Shown piece by piece: positions 1-5,425 of a stretch of 5,425 bases of DNA. Positions within the stretch are counted from its first letter, which is position 1. Each line of letters opens with the position of its first letter. The position numbers and the translations under genes were made by a program. Below the pieces are notes generated by a model. That model was given only the letters and a program-made list of their open reading frames with translations. It was not told the origin of the DNA and made no database searches. The stretch comes from an uncultured Gemmatimonadota bacterium (lineage in GTDB: Bacteria; Gemmatimonadota; Gemmatimonadetes; Gemmatimonadales; Gemmatimonadaceae), in contig CAMLIU010000143.1 of the NCBI GenBank assembly GCA_946479995.1, positions 1 through 5,425 on the forward strand, given 5' to 3'.

Positions 1-758
1 CGCAGCGCATTGCCGACCTCGACGCGCAGCTGTTCAAGAACGACGCGATTCCGCGTCGCGAGCTGGAGCAGGCGCAGACCGATGCGGCCAGTGCGGCCGC
101 CGACCGCGACGCGGCGATCGAGCAGATGCGCGCCCTCGGCGTGGACGAAGCGAGCATCGCTGCCGTGCGGGAGAATCGCGCCGGCGCCCCGACGCAGGCG
201 GTGATCCGGGCGCCCATTGCCGGCACCGTGGTGGAGAAGCTGGTGAATCCCGGGCAGCTCATCCAGGCGGGGAGCACGCCATGCTTCACGATCGCCGACC
301 TCTCCACGGTGTGGGTGATGGCGAACGTCTTCGAGTCCGACATGGCGGCAGTCGCCGCCGGCGAGTCGGCCACGATCACCACCGGCGCGATGTCCACACC
401 CATCACGGGCCAGGTAACGTACGTCAGCGCGCTCGTCGATCCGGCGTCGAAGGCGGCGGCGGTACGCATCCTCGCTCCCAACCCGGGCGGCGTCCTGAAG
501 CGTGACATGCTGGTCAACGTGGCCATCCGGGCGGCGGAAGGTCGCAACGGGCTGCTCATCCCCGTGTCCGCGGTGATGCGCGACGACCAGAATCTCCCGT
601 TCGTCTTCGTCGCCCGCCCGAACAACCATTACGGCCGGCGGCAGGTCACGCTCGGGTCGCGCACCGGTGACCAGTACGAGGTGACGGCGGGCCTCTCTGC
701 CGGAGAGCGGATCGTCGTGGACGGCGCGCTGTTCCTGCAGTTCGCGGGTTCGCAGTGA
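1..758 (+). CDS. RND efflux periplasmic adaptor subunit (membrane fusion protein), 5' truncated
   Basis: Periplasmic adaptor that links the inner-membrane RND pump to an outer-membrane channel. The gene enters from the left edge; its reading frame begins at base 3 and is open to TGA 756-758, giving 251 visible residues. The first 60 or so (bases 3-200) are Ala/Glu/Arg-rich and helical, as expected for the second half of the alpha-hairpin. Next comes the returning lipoyl (barrel-sandwich) half, with the APIAGTVVEKL signature (bases 210-242) and the IADLSTVWV segment typical of CusB/CzcB-like adaptors, then the beta-barrel, then a membrane-proximal domain ending in a typical GLSAGERIVVDGALFL stretch. 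The signal peptide or lipobox, the first lipoyl half and any N-terminal metal-binding Met/His residues lie outside the window, so the adaptor gives no hint of substrate. The stop overlaps the pump start, so the two are probably translationally coupled. Family assignment is secure; the exact subfamily is not. Confidence 0.93.
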   Translation, partial: QRIADLDAQLFKNDAIPRRELEQAQTDAASAAADRDAAIEQMRALGVDEASIAAVRENRAGAPTQAVIRAPIAGTVVEKLVNPGQLIQAGSTPCFTIADLSTVWVMANVFESDMAAVAAGESATITTGAMSTPITGQVTYVSALVDPASKAAAVRILAPNPGGVLKRDMLVNVAIRAAEGRNGLLIPVSAVMRDDQNLPFVFVARPNNHYGRRQVTLGSRTGDQYEVTAGLSAGERIVVDGALFLQFAGSQ

Positions 759-3700
759 TGGAGCCGCGCGAAGACGCGCCGCCCGAGGCGCTCGAGATGC
801 ACATGGCGGACACGGCGCACGAGTTCGAGGTGCACGCCGCGCCCTCGCTCGTGCACCGCATCGTGCGCGCCTCGCTGCGGCAGCCCCTGATCGTGCTGCT
901 GCTCACGGCCGCGCTCATCGTCACGGGGATCTGGTCGCTGCAGCGCCTGCCCGTGGACGCCTATCCGGACATCTCTCCACCCATGGTGGAGGTGGTCACC
1001 CAGTGGCCCGGCCACGCCGCGGAGGAGGTGGAGCGACTCATCACCGTGCCGGTGGAGAACGCGATGAGCGGGCTGCCGAACCTGAAAGTCACGCGCTCGA
1101 TGTCGCTGTACGGACTCTCCGACGTGCGGCTCACCTTCGTGGACGGCACCGACAACTACTTCGCCCGGCAGCAGGCATTCCAGCGCATTCCCGACATCGA
1201 GGTTCCGGACGGGGTCACTCCGGGCATCAGCGCGCTCACCTCGCCGTCGGGGCTCGTGTACCGGTACGTGCTCGAGAGTCCCGATCGCTCGGCGATGGAG
1301 CTCAAGATCCTGCAGGACTGGGTGCTCGACAAGCAGTATCGCTCCGTCCCCGGCGTTGCCGACCTGTCGTCGCTCGGCGGCGAGACCATGCAGTACCAGG
1401 TGCTCGTGGATCCGACGAAGCTCGCCGGCGCCGGCCTGTCAGTCGGCGACCTCGCCAGCGCCCTGGATGCGAACAACGGCAACGCCGGCGGAGGCTTCTA
1501 CGCGGAGGGCGGGCAGTTCTACTACGTGCGCGGGCTCGGACGCGTGAGCACGCTGGAGGACATCGGCAACATCGTGCTCAAGGTGGAGAACGGCACGCCG
1601 GTGCTGGTGAAGGACGTGGCCGACGTGGCGATCGGCCATGCGCCGCGGCTCGGCCAGTTCGGGTTCATGACACAGGACGACGCGGTGGAAGGCATCGTCC
1701 TCATGCGCACCGGCGAGCAGGCGCAGACAGTGCTGAAGGGAGTGGAGGCAAAGACGGCGGAGCTGAACAACGGCATCCTCCCGCCCGACGTGAAGGTGCG
1801 CCCCTTCTACGACCGGAGCGACCTCGTGGCGCTGACCACCCGCACCGTGCGCGACAACCTCCTGCACGGCATCCTGCTCGTCGTCGTCGTCCTCATCTTC
1901 TTCCTGTACGACGTGCGGTCGGGGCTCATCGTTGCCACGGCGATCCCGCTCTCGCTGCTGTTCGCCTTCATCTGGCTCGACCTCCGCGACATCCCGGCCA
2001 ACCTGCTCTCCATCGGCGCGATCGACTTCGGAATCCTCGTGGACGGCGCGGTGGTGATGGTGGAGAACATCTACCGCCAGCTCGGCGAGCGCGGAGATGA
2101 GCCGCGCAGCGTGCGCAGCATCATCACTGCCGCGGCGGCGGAAGTGGACCGCCCCATCGTGTACGCCGTGGGCGTCATCGTCGCGAGCTTCCTGCCCATC
2201 TATGTACTTACCGGACCGTCGGGACGACTGTTCGAGCCGATGGCCGACACGACGATCTTCGCCCTCGTCGGCTCCCTGCTCGTGACGCTGACCGTCATCC
2301 CCGTGCTCTGCGCCGTGTTCCTGCGGCGCGGCGTGCGTGAGCGGAAGAACGTCGCCTTCCGCTGGGTGCTCGACCGGTACGAGCGCGGCCTCGCGTGGAG
2401 CATGGCGCGGCCGCGCCTGGTGATCGGCGCGTCGTGCGCGTCATTCGTCCTCGCGATGGCGATCTTCGCCGGCGTCGGCGCCGAGTTCATGCCCAAGCTG
2501 GACGAGGGCGCGATCTGGGTGCGCGCCACGATGCCGTATACCATCTCGTTCGACGAATCGTCGAAGATCGTGCCGCAGATCCGCGCCGTGATCCGCTCCT
2601 TCCCCGAGGTCACCGTCGTGACGTCGGAGCATGGACGGCCGGACGACGGGACGAACCCCACCGGCTTCTTCAACGCCGAGTTCTACGTGGGGCTCAAGCC
2701 CTACGATGAGTGGAAGGGGCCGTACCACACGAAGCCGCAGCTCATTGCGGCGATGAATGAGAAGCTGTCGGCCTTTCCGGGTATCAACTTCAACTACACC
2801 CAGCCGGCGGAAGACGCAGTGGACGAGGCCGAGACCGGCCTCAAGAGCTCGCTCGACGTGAAGCTGTTCGGCGGAGACCTGCAGGTGCTCGAGGAGCGCG
2901 GCAAGGCGATCACGCGCGTGTTGAACGGCGTGCGCGGCATCACCCACGTGACGCTGGTTCAGGAGCTGGGACAGCCGAGCCTCACCATCGAGGCCGATCG
3001 CGCGAAGCTGGCGCGCTACGGGGTGAGCGTGGCCGACGTGAACGGGCTCATCGAAGCGGCGGTAGGCGGTGCGGCGGCGACGCAGGTGGTGCAGGGGGAG
3101 CGTACCTTCGACCTCGTGGTCCGCCTGCAGCCCCAGTACCGCGAGACACCGCAGCAGATCGGCAACATCCTCGTTCCCACGCCCTCGGGGGCCCAGGTGC
3201 CGCTGCGCGAGCTGGCGACGATCGCTGTCGGCACGGGCGCGTCGTTCATCTACCGGCAGAACAACGCCCGCTACATCGGCATCCAGTATTCGGTGGAGGG
3301 CCGTGACCTCGCCGGTGCGGTGCAGGATGCGCAGCGGCAGGTCGCGGAGCAGGTGAAGCTGCCGTCGGGGTATCACACGGTGTGGGGAGGCGAGTACGAG
3401 GAGTACACGGCTTCCCGCAACCAGCTCCGCCTCGTGATCCCGGTGACGCTGGCGCTCATCTTCCTTCTCCTCTTCGCCCTCTACCAGAACTTCAAGTTCC
3501 CGGCGATCACGGTGGCCGGAGTGATCCTCTCGGCGCCGCTGGGCGGGGTGCTGGCGCTGTGGCTCTCCGGAACGCCCTTCTCCGTCTCCTCCGGCATCGG
3601 CTTTCTCGCGCTGTTCGGGGTATCCGTACAGACGGCGGTGGTGTTCATCTCGTATGCGAACGAGCTCCGGCAACAGGGGCGTTCCATCGTGGACGCGACG

Positions 3701-3925
3701 CGCGAGGCGTCGCTGCTGCGGTTGCGGCCGATCCTCATGACGGGGCTCGTTGCCGCTCTCGGCCTGCTCCCCGCGGCACTCTCCACGGGTGTGGGCTCGG
3801 ACTCGCAGCGGCCCTTTGCCATCGTGATCGTGGGCGGACTGTTCTCGCGGCTGCTGATCAGCATCTTTCTGATGCCGGTACTGTACGCTGCGGTGGCGCG
3901 CGAGGGGGATCAGCTCGAAGTCTGA
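758..3925 (+). CDS. CusA/CzcA-family heavy-metal efflux RND transporter (inner-membrane pump)
   Basis: Proton-driven inner-membrane pump, expected to act as a trimer and export metal ions through the adaptor and an outer-membrane channel. It has 1055 residues from ATG 758, the usual size for the heavy-metal RND class. Layout by eye: TM1 43-61, first periplasmic domain to about 368 (starting with DAYPDISPP at 67), TM2 369-385, TM3 389-408, TM4 415-440, TM5 467-486, TM6 500-522, TM7 554-576, second periplasmic domain to about 890, then TM8-TM12 from 892 to about 1046. TM4 holds [15 protein letters not shown], with Asp423, Asp429 and Glu436 spaced as the proton-relay carboxylates of CzcA. WVRATMP (587-593) and [18 protein letters not shown] (625-642) are typical of a CzcA-like subgroup; no counterpart of the CusA methionine triad is evident. 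This favours divalent metals such as Zn, Co, Ni or Cd over Cu/Ag, but the ion is inference. Alternative starts are GTG 755 and ATG 797. The reading frame is intact. Confidence 0.95.
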   Translation: MEPREDAPPEALEMHMADTAHEFEVHAAPSLVHRIVRASLRQPLIVLLLTAALIVTGIWSLQRLPVDAYPDISPPMVEVVTQWPGHAAEEVERLITVPVENAMSGLPNLKVTRSMSLYGLSDVRLTFVDGTDNYFARQQAFQRIPDIEVPDGVTPGISALTSPSGLVYRYVLESPDRSAMELKILQDWVLDKQYRSVPGVADLSSLGGETMQYQVLVDPTKLAGAGLSVGDLASALDANNGNAGGGFYAEGGQFYYVRGLGRVSTLEDIGNIVLKVENGTPVLVKDVADVAIGHAPRLGQFGFMTQDDAVEGIVLMRTGEQAQTVLKGVEAKTAELNNGILPPDVKVRPFYDRSDLVALTTRTVRDNLLHGILLVVVVLIFFLYDVRSGLIVATAIPLSLLFAFIWLDLRDIPANLLSIGAIDFGILVDGAVVMVENIYRQLGERGDEPRSVRSIITAAAAEVDRPIVYAVGVIVASFLPIYVLTGPSGRLFEPMADTTIFALVGSLLVTLTVIPVLCAVFLRRGVRERKNVAFRWVLDRYERGLAWSMARPRLVIGASCASFVLAMAIFAGVGAEFMPKLDEGAIWVRATMPYTISFDESSKIVPQIRAVIRSFPEVTVVTSEHGRPDDGTNPTGFFNAEFYVGLKPYDEWKGPYHTKPQLIAAMNEKLSAFPGINFNYTQPAEDAVDEAETGLKSSLDVKLFGGDLQVLEERGKAITRVLNGVRGITHVTLVQELGQPSLTIEADRAKLARYGVSVADVNGLIEAAVGGAAATQVVQGERTFDLVVRLQPQYRETPQQIGNILVPTPSGAQVPLRELATIAVGTGASFIYRQNNARYIGIQYSVEGRDLAGAVQDAQRQVAEQVKLPSGYHTVWGGEYEEYTASRNQLRLVIPVTLALIFLLLFALYQNFKFPAITVAGVILSAPLGGVLALWLSGTPFSVSSGIGFLALFGVSVQTAVVFISYANELRQQGRSIVDATREASLLRLRPILMTGLVAALGLLPAALSTGVGSDSQRPFAIVIVGGLFSRLLISIFLMPVLYAAVAREGDQLEV
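785..799 (+). promoter_or_regulatory. Alternative ribosome binding site and start for the RND pump
   Basis: A GAGG at 785-788 lies eight bases before an in-frame ATG at 797-799. The upstream candidates GTG 755 and ATG 758 have no recognisable Shine-Dalgarno but overlap the adaptor stop, as is common for coupled genes. Starting at 797 would shorten the N-terminal tail by 13 residues relative to ATG 758 without touching TM1. The sequence alone does not decide between them; I kept 758 because of the coupling. Confidence 0.3.
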
Positions 3926-3929
3926 CTTC

Positions 3930-3935
3930 AGGAGG
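3930..3935 (+). promoter_or_regulatory. Strong Shine-Dalgarno of the YbjQ-family gene
   Basis: AGGAGG ends six bases before ATG 3942 and sits in the 16-base gap after the pump stop. It is a near-ideal anti-16S match and fixes the start of the downstream gene. It is far better than anything before the pump's own start, so this small protein may be made in excess of the pump from the same mRNA. Confidence 0.8.
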
Positions 3936-3941
3936 AAGGCC

Positions 3942-4274
3942 ATGGACACGTCACTCGTCACCACCGCGCTGGAGCTCCCGGGCTACAGGATCGTACGCAA
4001 CCTCGGCGTGGTGCGCGGCATCACGGTGCGCTCGCGCTCGATCGTCGGAAACGTCGGCGCCGCACTGCAGACCATCGTGGGTGGCAACATCACGATCCTC
4101 ACCGAGCTGTGCGAGAAGTCGAGGGCCGAGGCCTTCGAGATCCTGCTGTCGCACGCCCGCGCCGTGGGCGCCAATGCCATCATCGCCGTGCGCTACGACG
4201 CCACGGAGATCATGAAGGGCGTCACCGAAGTGCTCTGCTACGGCACGGCAGTCGTCGTGGAGCGGGAGGCCTAG
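3942..4274 (+). CDS. YbjQ-family (UPF0145) putative heavy-metal-binding protein
   Basis: Small 110-residue protein with no signal peptide or membrane segment, so probably cytosolic. It follows the YbjQ/UPF0145 pattern along its whole length: a start with a bulky-aliphatic [14 protein letters not shown] strand (14-27), a middle [17 protein letters not shown] (45-61) like the IVGG...Y/L-x-L-x-KAR region of E. coli YbjQ, then a helix with A-R-A-V-G-A-N-A (72-79) preceding strands ending in YGTAVVVE. The family is often annotated as heavy-metal-binding, but its biochemical role is not established and the label should be treated with caution. Possible soft-metal ligands are Cys57, Cys99 and His71. 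It lies 16 bases after the pump gene with a very strong ribosome binding site and two bases before the transpeptidase gene, so it is very likely co-transcribed. Its place next to a metal pump suggests a sensing or buffering role, which is inference. Confidence 0.88.
   Translation: MDTSLVTTALELPGYRIVRNLGVVRGITVRSRSIVGNVGAALQTIVGGNITILTELCEKSRAEAFEILLSHARAVGANAIIAVRYDATEIMKGVTEVLCYGTAVVVEREA
4264..4269 (+). promoter_or_regulatory. Shine-Dalgarno that decides the GTG start of the L,D-transpeptidase
   Basis: GGGAGG lies within the last codons of the YbjQ-family gene, seven bases before GTG 4277. Together with the signal peptide that begins exactly at this GTG, it places the start here and not at any upstream in-frame codon. 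Confidence 0.7.
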
Positions 4275-4276
4275 CG

Positions 4277-5041
4277 GTGCGCCGCTCCGCCTCGCGCGCG
4301 GCCGGCGTGTCGCTCGCCCTCGGCCTCCTTTTCGCCGCGGCTGCGGGAGCCCAGCCTGCACGGCGTGCCGCGGCCGCCATCCCCGCATCGGCGCGCCAGC
4401 TCGTGCTCGTCGTCACGCCGTCGTGGGATACGACCTCGGGGACGCTGCGCCGATTCGAGCGGTCCAGCGTCCGCGCGCCGTGGCGGCGTGTCGGGCCGGT
4501 GGTGCCGGTCGTCGTCGGCGCTTCGGGGCTGGCGTGGGGCGCCGATTCACTCGGCGCCGCCGCCGATCCGCACAAGCGTGAGGGCGACGGCCGGTCACCG
4601 GCCGGCATCTTCCCGCTCGACGGCACCTTCGGCTTTGCGCCATCATCGGCGATGTCCCGGCTGCGGATGCCGTACGTGCCGCTCGTCACGGGCACCGAGT
4701 GCGTCGACGACACTGCGTCCGTCCACTACAACACGGTCGTCGATCGCGACCGGGTGCCGAAGGTGGACTGGAGCAGCTCGGAACACATGCGGCGCATCGC
4801 GCAGTACCAGGTCGGCGTCCTGGTGGGCTACAACACACGACCCGTCAACCGCGGCCATGGCTCCTGCATCTTCCTGCACATCTGGAATGGTCCCGGCTCG
4901 AGCACGGCGGGGTGTACGGCCTTCCCGCGAGCCGACGTGGAGAGGCTCGCCGCCTGGCTCGACTCGGCGAAGCACCCGGTGCTCGTGCAGCTCCCGGCCG
5001 ACGAGTACGCGCGCCTGAAGCGACGCTGGGCGCTGCCGTGA
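4277..5041 (+). CDS. Secreted L,D-transpeptidase, YkuD superfamily (COG3786-like)
   Basis: Predicted periplasmic cysteine enzyme of the peptidoglycan-crosslinking or modifying L,D-transpeptidase fold; 254 residues from GTG 4277. Residues 1-25 are a clear Sec signal peptide: two Arg near the start, a Leu/Ala-rich core, and an AGA cleavage motif before Gln26. The mature part shows the subfamily's landmarks: KREGDGRSPAGIFPLDGTFG from 100, HYN in the SVHYNTVVDRD stretch, and GYNTRP followed by GSCIFLHIW and TAGCTAF. The catalytic pair is expected to be His201 and Cys213, with the H-x11-C spacing and TAGC in place of the SHGC of ErfK-type enzymes. Cys142 and Cys197 could form a disulfide. There is no LysM or other wall-binding domain. 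The gene starts two bases after the YbjQ-family stop and is the last of the operon. Whether it crosslinks, attaches a protein or hydrolyses is not decidable here. Confidence 0.9.
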   Translation: MRRSASRAAGVSLALGLLFAAAAGAQPARRAAAAIPASARQLVLVVTPSWDTTSGTLRRFERSSVRAPWRRVGPVVPVVVGASGLAWGADSLGAAADPHKREGDGRSPAGIFPLDGTFGFAPSSAMSRLRMPYVPLVTGTECVDDTASVHYNTVVDRDRVPKVDWSSSEHMRRIAQYQVGVLVGYNTRPVNRGHGSCIFLHIWNGPGSSTAGCTAFPRADVERLAAWLDSAKHPVLVQLPADEYARLKRRWALP

Positions 5042-5096
5042 GTGGCGTGCGAGGCGCGCGGCCGTTGCTTCGCCGCGCGCCTCGTCCCGCACTCAC
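5038..5096. terminator. Bidirectional hairpin terminator between convergent genes (imperfect palindrome)
   Basis: A 59-base inverted repeat centred on base 5067. The inner stem of 12 pairs (5051-5062 with 5072-5083) is perfect, almost all G/C, with a 9-base loop. Outside it lie C5050-G5084 and a short mismatched section, then a second perfect stem of 7 pairs (5038-5044 with 5090-5096). The two TGA stop codons, 5039-5041 on + and 5093-5095 on -, fall at mirror positions in the outer stem. No T-run follows on either side, so it is not a classical intrinsic terminator, but in high-GC genomes such hairpins between convergent genes often end transcription or protect 3' ends. Function is inferred from position and symmetry. 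Confidence 0.7.
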
Positions 5097-5425
5097 ATGC
5101 TGAACTCCGTCGCGAACGTCACGGCGAAGTTGAAGGTCTTCTGCTTGGTGCGACTCTCCATCGCATCGGCCACCCGCTCGAGGCGCTTCGGGATACCGAG
5201 GATCTTCTCCTGCGCCTTCTTCCCCATCTCGTTGAGCCCTTCGAGCGTCTCGACCGCCCAGAAGCGGATCTGTTCCTCGACGATGGACAGGTAGTCGCGC
5301 GGACCGTAGATCCCCGCCCGCCGGATGACCTCGGCCATGTCGCGGAAGTGCGGCATGTTCACCCCCGGCATGTCGATGGACGGCATGATCTCCGCCGCCG
5401 ACTGCAGCGCGTTGTTCGGGTCGCG
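5093..5425 (-). CDS. Conserved-looking protein of unknown function, C-terminal part (runs off right edge)
   Basis: Gene on the - strand, convergent with the operon. The frame is open from the right edge to TGA at 5095-5093, giving the last 110 residues; the true start is outside the window, so the Met at 5386 should not be taken as the start. I do not recognise the family. The visible part begins with a Met/Pro stretch in which MPxxx occurs three times in tandem (Met codons at 5386, 5371 and 5356, counted from their 5' base). A GIYGPRDYLSIVEEQIRFW segment follows, then a Lys/Glu/Arg-rich stretch that looks helical and amphipathic (about 55 residues), and a hydrophobic-aromatic tail ending in EFSM. 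It shows no transmembrane segment and no Cys. Good codon usage for this genome and the shared terminator with its neighbour support a real gene. No function is proposed. Confidence 0.72.
   Translation of the reverse strand, partial: RDPNNALQSAAEIMPSIDMPGVNMPHFRDMAEVIRRAGIYGPRDYLSIVEEQIRFWAVETLEGLNEMGKKAQEKILGIPKRLERVADAMESRTKQKTFNFAVTFATEFSM

Noticed and set aside
126..128. ATG 126 as the start of the adaptor gene
   Set aside because: The same frame is open to the left edge and encodes alpha-hairpin sequence typical of adaptors, so the gene begins outside the window.
1003..2100. 365-codon + strand frame inside the pump gene
   Set aside because: Arg/Ala/Gly-rich low-complexity product in an alternative frame of the pump; a shadow created by high GC.
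3926..3941. Possible promoter or terminator between pump and YbjQ-family gene
   Set aside because: Only 16 bases, almost all taken up by the Shine-Dalgarno; no room for a promoter and no inverted repeat.
2441..3964. 507-codon open frame on the - strand, antisense to the pump gene
   Set aside because: It mirrors the pump's coding frame and is very rich in Arg, His and Glu, as expected for an antisense shadow of a high-GC gene. It has no recognisable domain, and the + strand frame is unmistakably a complete RND pump.
4109..4276. Upstream in-frame extension of the transpeptidase from ATG 4109
   Set aside because: It would overlap most of the second half of the YbjQ-family gene and bury the signal peptide at residue 57. 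GTG 4277 has a good Shine-Dalgarno and starts exactly at the signal peptide.
3951..4388. 145-codon - strand frame across the YbjQ-family gene
   Set aside because: Arg/His-rich shadow frame spanning two well-supported + strand genes; no domain signal.
5097..5294. 65-codon + strand frame after the transpeptidase
   Set aside because: It lies fully antisense to the - strand gene, begins in the shared hairpin, and has no ribosome binding site or recognisable domain.

Overview
The window comes from a high-GC, Gram-negative-type bacterium. The envelope genes imply an inner membrane, a periplasm and an outer membrane, and G/C is strongly preferred at third codon positions. The style of the pump and of the L,D-transpeptidase would fit Gemmatimonadota, Acidobacteriota or a proteobacterium. 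I lean weakly towards Gemmatimonadota, but nothing in the window proves it.

Layout. Four genes run head to tail on the + strand: (1) the 3' two-thirds or so of an RND periplasmic adaptor (membrane fusion protein), bases 1-758, with its start outside the window; (2) a complete CusA/CzcA-family heavy-metal RND transporter, 758-3925, overlapping the adaptor stop; (3) a small YbjQ-family protein, 3942-4274, behind a near-perfect Shine-Dalgarno; (4) a secreted L,D-transpeptidase of the YkuD superfamily, GTG start at 4277, ending at 5041, only two bases after gene 3. The gaps are -1, 16 and 2 bases, so this reads as one operon. A convergent gene on the - strand enters from the right edge and ends at 5093. 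I do not recognise its product. The 51 bases between the two convergent stop codons lie inside a 59-base imperfect palindrome that probably terminates transcription from both sides. There is no gene-free stretch above 300 bases, and I saw no RNA gene, insertion sequence or CRISPR array.

How the genes work together. Adaptor and pump should form a tripartite efflux complex with an outer-membrane channel, probably encoded just upstream. The pump keeps the D-x5-D-x6-E carboxylates of TM4 typical of CzcA-type divalent-metal pumps and lacks, by eye, the methionine site of CusA. YbjQ-family proteins carry a putative metal-binding label and could be a cytosolic partner. The L,D-transpeptidase is an unexpected fourth member, and the metal-pump/cell-wall pairing is the most interesting point of context. 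I see no clearly new system; the main second-look items are the palindrome holding both stop codons, the efflux/YbjQ/transpeptidase operon, and the Met-Pro pentad repeat in the unidentified - strand gene.
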